Assembly (NCBI GenBank): GCA_016932415.1
Contig: JAFGCX010000011.1
Coordinates: 40,115 to 104,114 of the forward strand
Origin: Candidatus Krumholzibacteriota bacterium
GTDB taxonomy: Bacteria > Krumholzibacteriota > Krumholzibacteriia > Krumholzibacteriales > Krumholzibacteriaceae
Direction: 5' to 3'
DNA: 64,000 nt
Shown: positions 8,271 to 16,841 of the stretch, in pieces
Position numbering within the stretch: position 1 is the first letter of the stretch
Layout of the letters: each line of letters begins with the position of its first letter
The notes under the pieces: generated by a model
What the model saw: the letters and a program-made list of their open reading frames with translations, nothing else
What the model was told of the DNA's origin: nothing
Database searches by the model: none
Made by a program: the position numbers and the translations under genes

Positions 8271-8762
8271 GTGACGGAGAGGCCGAGGTTCATATTCGAC
8301 GGTATGCTCGGAAAGCTCTGCAGAAAGATGCGGATGCTCGGCTATGATTCCCTCTTCTATATGTCGACTTCTCCCTCGAGATTTCTTGAAGATGCCGGGG
8401 CGGCAGACAGGATAGCCGTTACGGCAGCGACGAGGAAAACCGACCGCCGCGGGCCTCAGCCCCTTGTCCTTCGGTCAGTAGAGACAACTCGCAGGATAAG
8501 CGAGATCTTCTCTCTTCTCCCCGAATCTCCGCGGTTTCAACCTTTTACGATATGCCTGGAATGCAATACTCCCGTCGAGAAGAGGGAAAAGGAGAAAGTT
8601 ACGGGCAATGTTCCGGAAAAGATCCTGGCGCGCTTCGAAGAGTTCTTTTTCTGCCCTGGATGCCGAAAGATATACTGGAAGGGAAGCCACTACGAAGCGA
8701 TGCAAAAAGAGATCGACAGGATAAGAGATGTCTGCCGCGCCAGGGGAGGAAATGCCCCTTGA
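8271..8762 (+). CDS. Mut7-C (DUF82) domain protein
   Basis: A 163-residue stand-alone Mut7-C protein. The N-terminal block FIFDGMLGKLCRKMRMLGYDS (given in part: FDGMLGKL, Asp10) matches the PIN-like fold proposed to act as an RNase, and the C-terminal half holds a zinc ribbon with Cys95, Cys98, Cys128 and Cys131. The usual Asp-rich segment after the first helix is less conserved here (AVTAATRKTDRR). In animals this domain is fused to an exonuclease; free bacterial versions are uncharacterised. The start is GTG with GGAAGG upstream. Its stop codon overlaps the promoter of the next gene. Confidence 0.8.
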   Translation: MTERPRFIFDGMLGKLCRKMRMLGYDSLFYMSTSPSRFLEDAGAADRIAVTAATRKTDRRGPQPLVLRSVETTRRISEIFSLLPESPRFQPFTICLECNTPVEKREKEKVTGNVPEKILARFEEFFFCPGCRKIYWKGSHYEAMQKEIDRIRDVCRARGGNAP

Positions 8763-8786
8763 CAGGATTGCAATTATTATTAATAT
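8759..8786 (+). promoter_or_regulatory. Sigma-70-type promoter for the 8893 gene
   Basis: TTGACA (8759-8764), 16-nt spacer, TAATAT (8781-8786). It overlaps the stop codon of the Mut7-C gene and lies about 100 nt before the ATG at 8893. Confidence 0.7.
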
Positions 8787-8892
8787 TTTTAGCAGGAGAT
8801 CCACAACAAATATTTTGCATCGACACCCGCCGACTCGCCAGCCGGTATCAAAGCAGGGGAAAGAACCGCCTTTAAACCCGGGAGGGGATGAT

Positions 8893-10287
8893 ATGAAACA
8901 GATCATCTTATCGATCGTCATTTTTCTCGCCTTCGCTTCACCTGCCTGGCCTCATGAAGGCATGCTCGCGCTATTCACCGATATGGACAGGACCTCTCGT
9001 GATGAGAATGTCGAACTCTATACGATCCAGGATATCTATCTTTTCTATATCAGGGACAACGGCCCGGAGCAGATCAATGCCTATGAATTCCGATTCCTCG
9101 TATCCTCCCCCGATGTGCTCATCATGAATCCGGAATGGCCGCCGAATACGATGGCTTTCGGGGATGTGACTGTCGACGTCTCGGTAGCCGGCACGGTCGA
9201 CCTCTGCGAGGAATGGGGCTCGGCAGATTATTTCTATCTTGGTACTATACCGGTGATCAATTACGGGGATCCCGACACGTTCACAATAAGCATAGTCCCT
9301 CCGGCAGATCCAGCTTCGAACTTTGCCGTATGCCTGTGCGATCCATCCCATTCAATACATCCCGTTATCGGAGACTTTTTCCTCTTTAACGGAGATTACA
9401 TCCCGCCATGCGTCATCGGAGCTGAAGCTTCGTCGGAGAACTCGATAGAGATCACCTTCGACAGGGAACTTTCTCCCGCCTCCGCTCATAACCTCGCCAA
9501 CTACAATATATATAACGATATGCTTCCTGAATCCGCTCTTGGTGTCACAGGCGTCTCGCTTGGAGAGGGAAACAGTATGGTCGAGGTGTCGCTCGAAGAG
9601 CAGCTTGTATGGAATGAGGATTATGTCGTAGAGGCCGGCGGCATAAAAGACGTGAATGGATTTACAATACTCAACGATACGGAAGGGTCCTCGCTCGTCT
9701 TTACCGCCCAGGAGGTCACCGCCACCCTCCTGCTGGGATACGAGATCGAAGACCGGGGCGAATCGATCGTGATATCGTGGGAACTGAGCGAGATTGACGA
9801 AGGAGCGCTATTCCATCTTCTGCGTTCGGAGAATTCATCGCCGGTCTTCTCCCTGCTGCCGTCCCAGGACCTTTCGAGGGAGGGGATGAAATTCAGATAC
9901 GAAGACACCTCCTGCCAGGCCGGGGAAAAATACAGGTACCGTATCGTTGTCGATAACGACGCAACGAGAAAGATCCTTTTCGAGACTGAGGAGATATCTC
10001 TCCCAGAGCTGCAGATCTCTCTCGACCAGAACTACCCCAACCCCTTCAACCCGGCGACATCGATAAGTTTTACTCTTCCCCGGGGGGGAAAAGCCGATCT
10101 TTCCGTGTACAGCGTCGAAGGCAAGTTGATAGCGACGCTTCTCGACAGGGTCTGCGTGAAGGGGGAAAATACCGTCGTATGGAACGGATCGGACAGGAAG
10201 GGGAATCTTGTCCCGTCCGGAGTCTATTTCTACAGGCTCAGCGCCGGGAAGAAAGTCCTGACACGCAAGATGGTCCTGTTGCGCTGA
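8893..10287 (+). CDS. Secreted protein with Ig-like domain and FlgD-like C-terminal module
   Basis: A 464-residue exported protein. A signal peptide covers residues 1-20 (hydrophobic core ILSIVIFLAFASPAW). The middle contains an Ig-like segment (about 175-270) of the type found in S-layer and adhesin proteins, then a fibronectin-III-like segment. The C-terminal 88 residues hold NYPNPFNPATSI and end GVYFYRLSAGKKVLTRKMVLLR (in part), the FlgD-Ig-like module that serves as a type-IX-like sorting tail in many FCB bacteria. The ATG follows GGAGGGG. Probably surface-anchored or released; its role is unknown. Confidence 0.8.
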   Translation: MKQIILSIVIFLAFASPAWPHEGMLALFTDMDRTSRDENVELYTIQDIYLFYIRDNGPEQINAYEFRFLVSSPDVLIMNPEWPPNTMAFGDVTVDVSVAGTVDLCEEWGSADYFYLGTIPVINYGDPDTFTISIVPPADPASNFAVCLCDPSHSIHPVIGDFFLFNGDYIPPCVIGAEASSENSIEITFDRELSPASAHNLANYNIYNDMLPESALGVTGVSLGEGNSMVEVSLEEQLVWNEDYVVEAGGIKDVNGFTILNDTEGSSLVFTAQEVTATLLLGYEIEDRGESIVISWELSEIDEGALFHLLRSENSSPVFSLLPSQDLSREGMKFRYEDTSCQAGEKYRYRIVVDNDATRKILFETEEISLPELQISLDQNYPNPFNPATSISFTLPRGGKADLSVYSVEGKLIATLLDRVCVKGENTVVWNGSDRKGNLVPSGVYFYRLSAGKKVLTRKMVLLR

Positions 10288-10300
10288 AAGCCGCGGACTA

Positions 10301-10873
10301 CTAGTCGAGAGATTTAATCCTGCCCCACGAGGAGCGTTCCCTGTCGATCGGCCCTATGAAGAGCTGAAACGAGTTGTTCAGTTCGTCGGTTTCGGCTATG
10401 GCGTCGATGAGATCAAGTTCGAATGAGACGATCGCCTCTCCGGCATATGCCACCGTGGAGAACCAGCGTATATTTACCGTACACATGCATACCGCCAGCA
10501 ACGAATCCCTCGGATCCTGCCAGAAGATGCATATTCCGCTTTTGCTGACTCCATTGATCATATCCTGGCAATCACCGGTGCAGTCTTCCTCCTCTTTTCC
10601 GAAGCATTCATCTGCCAGTGCGGTTATTTCGAGGGGCGTATACCCCGCTGAAACCCCGTCGAGAAAAGTCCCGATGTCGCTGAGAAAGAAAGTGTCGCGC
10701 GGATTCGATGAAAACAGCGTGAAGTCGGCGGTGATCGCTATCGAATCGGGAGCGGGAAAATAATAGAGGATCGTATCGGCGCGAAGATCAAAGCTGATTT
10801 CACCAGCTGCCGAACTGGAGAAAGATCCCGAAAGGGCAAGGGCGAGAATCACGAAACAGAGAGAATATCTCAT
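10301..10873 (-). CDS. Secreted protein with CARDB-like segment, function unknown
   Basis: A 190-residue exported protein: signal peptide in residues 1-25 (RYSLCFVILALALSGSF), then a beta-rich domain with six cysteines grouped in the middle, suggesting disulfides outside the cytoplasm. The C-terminal part (FELDLIDAIAETDELNNSF) resembles the end of CARDB-like adhesion domains. The start ATG at 10873 was chosen for the signal peptide and the GGGGG leader; the longer frame upstream overlaps the promoter. It is convergent with the 8893 gene. Confidence 0.7.
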   Translation of the reverse strand: MRYSLCFVILALALSGSFSSSAAGEISFDLRADTILYYFPAPDSIAITADFTLFSSNPRDTFFLSDIGTFLDGVSAGYTPLEITALADECFGKEEEDCTGDCQDMINGVSKSGICIFWQDPRDSLLAVCMCTVNIRWFSTVAYAGEAIVSFELDLIDAIAETDELNNSFQLFIGPIDRERSSWGRIKSLD

Positions 10874-11003
10874 CACTTTTCCCCCATTGCTATATAATGG
10901 CCCGGTCGGAGGGCGGCATCCTGATACTTTCAGCTTGAATAATGTTGTGAGCCCGTTTATCTGATCGAGACAGCAACCACTATACCGCCATCCCCTGGGT
11001 CCC

Positions 11004-11032
11004 ATTATACCACAGGACGAGAGAGATGACAA
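11004..11032 (-). promoter_or_regulatory. Sigma-70-type promoter for the 10873 gene
   Basis: On the minus strand TTGTCA (11027-11032), 17-nt spacer and a perfect TATAAT (11004-11009). The leader would be about 125 nt. Confidence 0.65.
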
Positions 11033-11137
11033 CCTTCCCGTTTGTCCGGAGACGGTTCCTCCAACTATTCATCATGCCGATGATTGCCGTCACTATCCGG
11101 CACGAATCAATCGGCGGAGCCTGATTCGGGATTTGTT

Positions 11138-11166
11138 TTGACAAATCAGAGGCGCGGAAATAATAT
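11138..11166 (+). promoter_or_regulatory. Consensus sigma-70-type promoter for the 11251 gene
   Basis: TTGACA (11138-11143), 17-nt spacer, TAATAT (11161-11166). The leader to the ATG at 11251 is about 78 nt. Confidence 0.8.
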
Positions 11167-11250
11167 CACCCGATCAGGTATCATCTATCACCAGCGCATA
11201 ACAGAGACTGTTCTCTTTATGCTTTAATAATTGATCCACTGGAGGTGGTT

Positions 11251-12045
11251 ATGAAGAACACCTTTTTGCTGTCACTCGCCTGCTTCCTGCTGCTGACGGC
11301 GCATGCCGCGCAGGCGCAGTACCAGGTGGGTGACTACGTCGTAAGCGGAGGAGGCAATTACGCGTCCGGGGAAAGGATAATAATCTTCACCCTGGGGCAG
11401 ACCGGCTTCACTTACGCGAGCGGGGCGGAAAACACGATCGAGGCGGGGTTCTGGAAAGTCGCGTGGATCTCGTCGACTATCGATGTGGCGATCTCTTTAT
11501 TCTCGGCCGAGTGCGGCGCTGAAGGCGTCCTGCTGAGATGGGACGCGGCAAGCGCTGCCGTCTTCGACGGATTCAACATCTACAGGGGGGAAGGAAGGAA
11601 GCCAGAGCGATTCATCAGGATAAACGGCGCCATCATCCCCCCGGCCGGAAAGCAGGAATTTCTAGATGAAAACGCCGGGCAGGGGAAAATATACACATAC
11701 AGGATCGCGGCCGTCGAAAACGGGATCGAGACGATCTCGTCAGAGACTGTCGTTGAAACGCCTCCCGGCAGGGTGACTCTCTATCAGAATTATCCAAACC
11801 CTTTCAATCCCTCTACAAATATTTCCTTCTACATCCCTTCCCCAGCGGCGGTAAGCCTTGATATCTTCGACGTAGCCGGCGCAAAGGTGAAGACTGTCGT
11901 CAAAAGATCGATGCCGGAAGGAAAATATTCGTTCACCTGGGACGGGGCGAACGATCTCGGGGCGAGCGCAAGTTCCGGAGTCTATTACTGCCGGCTGAAG
12001 GCGGGTAAAAAAATCATCACCGGCAAACTGGTCCTGCTCAGATAG
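11251..12045 (+). CDS. Secreted protein with FlgD-like C-terminal module
   Basis: A 264-residue exported protein. Signal peptide in residues 1-23. Residues about 24-70 contain a Gly-rich GDYVVSGGG...GQTGF...EAGFW pattern seen at the N terminus of several secreted proteins of this kind of organism. A fibronectin-like part (about 85-175) includes FDGFNIYRGEGRKPERF. The C-terminal 87 residues carry NYPNPFNPSTNI and end KLVLLR, the FlgD-like tail. ATG follows GGAGG with 5-nt spacing. It is 76 nt upstream of the 12122 gene, probably in the same transcript. Confidence 0.8.
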   Translation: MKNTFLLSLACFLLLTAHAAQAQYQVGDYVVSGGGNYASGERIIIFTLGQTGFTYASGAENTIEAGFWKVAWISSTIDVAISLFSAECGAEGVLLRWDAASAAVFDGFNIYRGEGRKPERFIRINGAIIPPAGKQEFLDENAGQGKIYTYRIAAVENGIETISSETVVETPPGRVTLYQNYPNPFNPSTNISFYIPSPAAVSLDIFDVAGAKVKTVVKRSMPEGKYSFTWDGANDLGASASSGVYYCRLKAGKKIITGKLVLLR

Positions 12046-12121
12046 AAGAAAGCGTTTTCGCGGAATGAGGCAGAGAAGCAAAAAGAAAAAAATCGATCTT
12101 GCAAAGGGAGGACTTGAAGTC

Positions 12122-14014
12122 ATGAAAAAATCGGTACTTTTCGCGTTGATACTCATCCTGGCCTCGCACTCGGCGATGGCGATGCCTACCAGATTGCTCA
12201 ACTACCAGGGAGTCCTTCTCGGAAGCGGTGGGAGCGTGGCCGAAGAAGGTTATTATGACATAACCTTCAGGATCTACGATATTCTCTACGAAGGAAGCCC
12301 TCTGTGGGAAGAAACGGATAATGTCTTTGTCTCCAATGGAATATTCGCCCTGACCCTGGGCACTGTCACGCCCCTCGCCCTTCCATTCGACGACGTATAT
12401 TATATCGCGATGTCGGTCGACGGGGGAGAAGAGCTCTCTCCGCGGAATATACTCACTTCCACTCCGTACAGCTACAGCTCGATGAACGTCTGGGGGACAG
12501 ATAATATTTTCCCCTCGACCGGGAATGTCGGAATCGGGACGGCTTCGCCGGGAGAAAAACTCGAAGTAGCCGGCGCGATCAAGATTGGAACGGCGTCAGG
12601 GGCTCAGGCGGGAACGATACGGTGGAATGGCGGAGATTTCGAGGGTTATGACGGCGGTTCATGGGTATCACTTACTTCGACGGGAGGAAGCGCCCTCCCC
12701 GCGGGATCGTCCGGCGCCACGCTGAGGCATAACGGATCCGAGTGGACATCATCGACAAGGATCTATAACGACGGGACCAGCGTCGGGATCGGCACTTCAT
12801 CCCCGGAAGCCGATCTTCATCTCTATGCTTCCAACTCAAGCGACCTTTTCGTCGAGAGCGCGAACGCTTCCGGAATCGCCGACCTCCTGCTGAAGACTCC
12901 CGGCGGCATCTACGACTATTTCGGCTTCTTCAAGTATGGCGCGTCGGCAGCGGGTAGCCTCGGCGGCATATCGACAATGAACCTTTCCGCCCTGACGGCG
13001 GGTACTGCCGCGGGGGCTTTACTGATGGGCACGCAAAGCGCCAGTCCAATACATTTTCTCACCGACAGCGCCGAGCGCTTGAGGATAGAGTCGGACGGGG
13101 ATGTCAACCTCGTCTCAGATGGAAGCGTAACAGCGTCGAGCTATTCGAACACCAACGGCGGCGCTCTGGAAATATACAGCGAAACGGGGGCGCGCAACTT
13201 CGCCCTGCAACCTGACGCAAACGGCAGCGGCGGGTATTTCGGAGTCGCCCGCAACAACTCCAGCAGCTATGGATTCAGGGTCGATGGCAGCTACAATGGG
13301 ACCGAAGAGCCATATGTCACCATAACCGGCTCATTACGTTCGGCGAGTTTCAATATGTCGTCGACGGGGAACGCTTCGGTCGCTCTCCCCGTCGGTTCAA
13401 TCTCAAGCACAGAGATGGCGGATGAACCGGGCGTAGCGTCGTACGGCACCAGCGGTGGAGCGACCCTTCCCAACAACTTCGTATTTGTATTCGGTTCCTG
13501 TACGATCACAACCCCCGATGTGGGATACGTATTCGTCATCGCCTCCGGCAACGTGACGATAGATCACACATATGGTACCGAATCATTGGTATTCTTCGGT
13601 GTTTCCGATAATACGACGGCGTTCCAGAGCGACCAGGAAATCCCTGTCCGGGTCCCGGAAGATGCCCCCAGCGGAATGTACAATTTCCCGCTTACGTCGC
13701 ACACTATCCTTGAAGCCAACGCGCCGGGGAGCAATACATATTATATGATCGGTCAGAGGGCTTCCGGAGGCGTGATCGGTTTCTTTGATTACAGGTTATC
13801 GTGCGTCTTCATTCCAACAACGTACGGAACGGTATCTGCTTCCTCCGGTTCCTACTCAGCAGACGATATCAGGCAAGTCTCTCAACCTCTGACCGAAGCT
13901 GATATCGCCGATGAAAGGGCCAGGGCAATCGAAGCCAACGCCGAACGGATACAGCGCGAACTCGACGCGATGAAAGCGGAGCTTGAAGCGATAAGGAGAG
14001 AAGGGTCGAACTGA
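12122..14014 (+). CDS. Large secreted protein with tail-fibre-like repeats and C-terminal coiled coil
   Basis: A 630-residue exported protein, signal peptide 1-20. Residues 27-120 form a domain beginning NYQGVLLGSGG, with LWEETDNVFVSNGIF, found at the front of many secreted proteins in FCB-like genomes. Two GIGT-SP motifs (138-143 and 223-228) introduce short repeats like those in phage tail fibres and adhesins with an intramolecular chaperone, although no S74 peptidase signature is seen. The last 40 residues form a charged coiled coil (ADERARAIEANAERIQREL) that could trimerise the protein. No FlgD-like tail, unlike its upstream neighbour. ATG follows GGGAGG. Confidence 0.75.
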   Translation: MKKSVLFALILILASHSAMAMPTRLLNYQGVLLGSGGSVAEEGYYDITFRIYDILYEGSPLWEETDNVFVSNGIFALTLGTVTPLALPFDDVYYIAMSVDGGEELSPRNILTSTPYSYSSMNVWGTDNIFPSTGNVGIGTASPGEKLEVAGAIKIGTASGAQAGTIRWNGGDFEGYDGGSWVSLTSTGGSALPAGSSGATLRHNGSEWTSSTRIYNDGTSVGIGTSSPEADLHLYASNSSDLFVESANASGIADLLLKTPGGIYDYFGFFKYGASAAGSLGGISTMNLSALTAGTAAGALLMGTQSASPIHFLTDSAERLRIESDGDVNLVSDGSVTASSYSNTNGGALEIYSETGARNFALQPDANGSGGYFGVARNNSSSYGFRVDGSYNGTEEPYVTITGSLRSASFNMSSTGNASVALPVGSISSTEMADEPGVASYGTSGGATLPNNFVFVFGSCTITTPDVGYVFVIASGNVTIDHTYGTESLVFFGVSDNTTAFQSDQEIPVRVPEDAPSGMYNFPLTSHTILEANAPGSNTYYMIGQRASGGVIGFFDYRLSCVFIPTTYGTVSASSGSYSADDIRQVSQPLTEADIADERARAIEANAERIQRELDAMKAELEAIRREGSN

Positions 14015-14049
14015 CAGACACTCTGAAAAAACACACGCCTGGCAAATAT

Positions 14050-14083
14050 ATGGCGGCCGAATGATCTTTCAATCGGCCGCCAT
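14050..14083 (+). terminator. Rho-independent terminator after the 12122 gene
   Basis: Perfect 11-bp GC-rich stem (14050-14060 with 14073-14083) and 12-nt loop, followed by a short T-rich stretch. It ends the 11251-14014 transcript. Confidence 0.75.
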
Positions 14084-14104
14084 TTCCTCACTCACCGGGG
14101 TCTG

Positions 14105-14133
14105 TCGAAATTAAAATTTCTTTTCAATAGAAT
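14105..14133 (+). promoter_or_regulatory. Sigma-70-type promoter for the phosphofructokinase gene
   Basis: TCGAAA (14105-14110), 17-nt spacer, TAGAAT (14128-14133). Leader about 118 nt to the ATG at 14258. Confidence 0.55.
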
Positions 14134-14257
14134 GCTTTTAAATTACAATCCGGTATGAATCGATCTTCTTCGACACCGGTGTTGAACGCCGGCCGGAGAA
14201 GGCTCCAGACCGCGAATGCTCTCATCTAAAAGATCGTGAAGAAACGGAGTCGCAGAT

Positions 14258-15460
14258 ATGAGTAATATAAACAGGATCAAGGGCAGAATCGCCATACTGA
14301 CGGGGGGCGGAGACGTTCCGGGCCTTAATCCGGCAATAAGGAGCGTAACGATCAGGGCGATCCGGGAAGGATTCGATGTCATAGGGATAAGGAGAGGCTG
14401 GGCGGGGCTGGTCGAGATAGTCCGGGATAAGGACGCCGATAACAGCAAGAATTTCGAGATCCTGACCGAAAACATGGTTAACAGGATTGGCCGTACGGGC
14501 GGGACTTTTCTGCACAGTTCAAGGACGCGCCCGAGTCATATCGCAGCCGCAGACGTCCCGCTGCACCTGCAGGATAAATATTCCGAGGAGATGAACGACC
14601 TCACGCCCGAAGTGTTGAAAAACCTTGATTACCTGGGAATAGATTACCTGATCCCGATCGGAGGGGATGACACGCTCAGCTACGGCGTAAGGCTTCATCA
14701 TGAAGGCGTGAAAGTCATTGCGATCCCCAAGACGATGGATAACGATGTCCCCGGGACCGATTACTGTATCGGTTTCAGTACCTGCGTAACCAGGACGATC
14801 GAGATGACTCACAGCCTGCGAACTTCAGCGGGATCTCACGAACGGTTTCTCGTGATCGAGGTCTTCGGCAGGTATGCCGGATTCACTGCCCTTCTTCCGA
14901 CGATGGCCGGGGCGGCAAACCGCTGCGTCATTCCCGAGTATCCATTTAAAATGGAAAGGCTATGCGAACTCCTCGTGGCCGACTGGTTCACAAACCCCAG
15001 TCATTATTCCGTCGTTCTCGTCTCCGAGGGAGCGATGCACGAAGGGGGCGAGATGACTTTTTCCGAAGAGGAAAAAGACGCTTACGGCCATAAAAAGCTT
15101 GGAGGCAACGGGGATTATATATCGAGGCATCTTAAGGATATCTCGCCGAAATTCAATAACGGCCGGAGGATAAACGTCATCAACCAGAGGCTTGGATATC
15201 TCGTACGCTGCGGCAATCCAGACGCGATCGATTCGATAGTTCCGATGGCTTATGGCAACCTCGCGCTTAACCTCGTCCTTGAGGGAGCGTCGGGAAGACT
15301 CGTCGCCCTCAAAAACGGAAGATATGACAACGTCCCGATTGAGATCGTAACGAGTTTTAAGAAGGTCGTGGATGTAGACCAGTATTACAACAAGGAGCGC
15401 CTGAGACCGTATTATGAAAGTTTCGAGGGCAAACCGCTGTTTATTATGGCAAGCGATTGA
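14258..15460 (+). CDS. 6-phosphofructokinase, diphosphate-type signature
   Basis: A 400-residue cytoplasmic enzyme of the PfkA family that converts fructose 6-phosphate to fructose 1,6-bisphosphate. It has GGGDVPGLNPA (16-26), GGDDT (135-139), PKTMDND (157-163) and the substrate-binding stretch VIEVFGRYAG. In ATP-dependent enzymes the two discriminating positions are Gly (GGDGS and PGTIDND); here they are Asp138 and Lys158, the residues typical of diphosphate-dependent phosphofructokinases. A diphosphate donor, and thus a reversible glycolytic step, is therefore inferred. Some members of this clade still use ATP, so an assay is decisive. Transcribed alone, convergent with the 15538 gene. Confidence 0.92.
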   Translation: MSNINRIKGRIAILTGGGDVPGLNPAIRSVTIRAIREGFDVIGIRRGWAGLVEIVRDKDADNSKNFEILTENMVNRIGRTGGTFLHSSRTRPSHIAAADVPLHLQDKYSEEMNDLTPEVLKNLDYLGIDYLIPIGGDDTLSYGVRLHHEGVKVIAIPKTMDNDVPGTDYCIGFSTCVTRTIEMTHSLRTSAGSHERFLVIEVFGRYAGFTALLPTMAGAANRCVIPEYPFKMERLCELLVADWFTNPSHYSVVLVSEGAMHEGGEMTFSEEEKDAYGHKKLGGNGDYISRHLKDISPKFNNGRRINVINQRLGYLVRCGNPDAIDSIVPMAYGNLALNLVLEGASGRLVALKNGRYDNVPIEIVTSFKKVVDVDQYYNKERLRPYYESFEGKPLFIMASD

Positions 15461-15537
15461 TCAGATAACAGGTTTTCCGTTATCCCGGCCGTACGCAAAT
15501 CAGAGATATCTTCTCTCTCTTCTGAAAAGGGATGCTA

Positions 15538-16806
15538 TCAGGTCTTCTGTTCTTTTTTTCTGGCGGCGGGGAAAAGCACATTGTTAAGGATGAGCCTGTA
15601 GCCTGGAGACCTCGGATAGAGGTTGAGGTCTGTCGGTGGATCTCCCACAAGATGTTGGTAATCCTCCGGATCATGCCCGCCGAAAAAGGTAAAGGTCCCC
15701 TTTCCGAAATTGCCGTGAAGATATCTGACCTCTCCCCGGTCTTTCACCTCGCCAAGAACGAGGACCTTCTTTTTCAGAAGGCTCTTTCTGAAAGATGTCG
15801 TCTGCCCCATGAAACCTTTGATGACCGACACGTGATTCTGCACAAGCATCGTCGCTACCGGATCGTACTTTGCCGAAAATTCGAAAAGGGTGAAATAGTC
15901 TCTCCCTTCACCTCTTTCGGCCGCCTTTTCCGTCATGTCAATATCAGAGAATTCATAAATGTAGGGGTCCGTTATCAATTCGAAACCCTCAAAAGCGAGA
16001 CACCGGCCATAATCGAGTTTTTCCTGACAGCCCGGGGTCACCGGGTCATGGTCGTACTCGCGCGGGGCAATATCCACGCCATAGGCGGCAAGAGCGAGAT
16101 CGATCGTGTCGCACGCTGAACACATCGCGAATACAAAACCGCCAGACCTTATATATTCCCTTATCATCCCGGCAACGGCCTTTTTCTCATCGGAGACTTT
16201 GTCGAATCCCAGCGAGATAGCGATCTTCTCAAAGAGGATCTGCTGCTGTATATACCAGTCGGCGTTTCTGAACCCTCTATAGAATTTGCCGTACTGCCCC
16301 GTAAAATCCTCGTGATGAAGGTGCAGCCAGTCGTACCTCGACAAAGCGCCGGTAAGGACCTCGCGGTCATAGACTACGTCATAAGGGATCCCGGCGTATT
16401 CGAGAGCCATCATGACGGCGTCATCCCAAGGCTGCTTGTTAGGCGGAGCATATATCGCTATAGCGGGAGCTTTTTCCAGAAGGACAATATCCATGTTTTC
16501 CTTTTCTATCCTGCCCAATATCGCGGCAACCTCTTCACCGGTAATCCTTTCGAGCAGTATGCCGCGAGCCTGCGCCTCGAGCGATAATCCGGCGAACTCC
16601 CTGACGAGAAATGCTCCGCCGCGATAGTTAAGAAGCCATTTGACTTCGACCCCTCTTGAAAGCGCGTACCACGCCAGGCCGTACGCCTTCAGGTGGTTTG
16701 TCTGGGCAAGATCCATCGGAACAAGGATCTCGGCCCGCAAGCCGGTCGAGGAAATGATCACAATGGCGGCCAGCGCGACCGCTTTTACCAAGCCGGATCT
16801 TTTCAT
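15538..16806 (-). CDS. Secreted GATase-like protein of the family often labelled asparagine synthetase B
   Basis: A 422-residue exported protein. Signal peptide: residues 1-24 from ATG 16804-16806, which follows GGAG. A longer start at 16845 overlaps the previous stop (ATGA) and may act by translational coupling. The mature start, ILVPMDLAQTNHLKAYGLAW, matches from memory a conserved FCB family labelled asparagine synthetase B, although no ATP-pyrophosphatase domain is visible. Residues such as SGGFVFAMCSACDTID suggest a class I glutamine-amidotransferase-like fold with a possible nucleophilic Cys, and GTFTFFGGHDPEDY is near the end. True function unknown. Last gene of the six-gene operon. 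Confidence 0.7.
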   Translation of the reverse strand: MKRSGLVKAVALAAIVIISSTGLRAEILVPMDLAQTNHLKAYGLAWYALSRGVEVKWLLNYRGGAFLVREFAGLSLEAQARGILLERITGEEVAAILGRIEKENMDIVLLEKAPAIAIYAPPNKQPWDDAVMMALEYAGIPYDVVYDREVLTGALSRYDWLHLHHEDFTGQYGKFYRGFRNADWYIQQQILFEKIAISLGFDKVSDEKKAVAGMIREYIRSGGFVFAMCSACDTIDLALAAYGVDIAPREYDHDPVTPGCQEKLDYGRCLAFEGFELITDPYIYEFSDIDMTEKAAERGEGRDYFTLFEFSAKYDPVATMLVQNHVSVIKGFMGQTTSFRKSLLKKKVLVLGEVKDRGEVRYLHGNFGKGTFTFFGGHDPEDYQHLVGDPPTDLNLYPRSPGYRLILNNVLFPAARKKEQKT

Positions 16807-16841
16807 TATCTTCTCCATTTTCCCAGGCTCGCCGGTCCGGA

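Larger units (their letters stand above)
10874..11250 (+). other. Intergenic region with divergent promoters
   Basis: A 377-bp gap between divergent secreted-protein genes. It carries a leftward promoter at 11004-11032 and a rightward one at 11138-11166, each close to consensus. I see no other coding or RNA feature in it. Confidence 0.6.

Noticed and set aside
15461..15537. Possible hairpin GATAAC/GTTATC between convergent genes
   Set aside because: Short stem with a bulge and no T run; not enough for a terminator.
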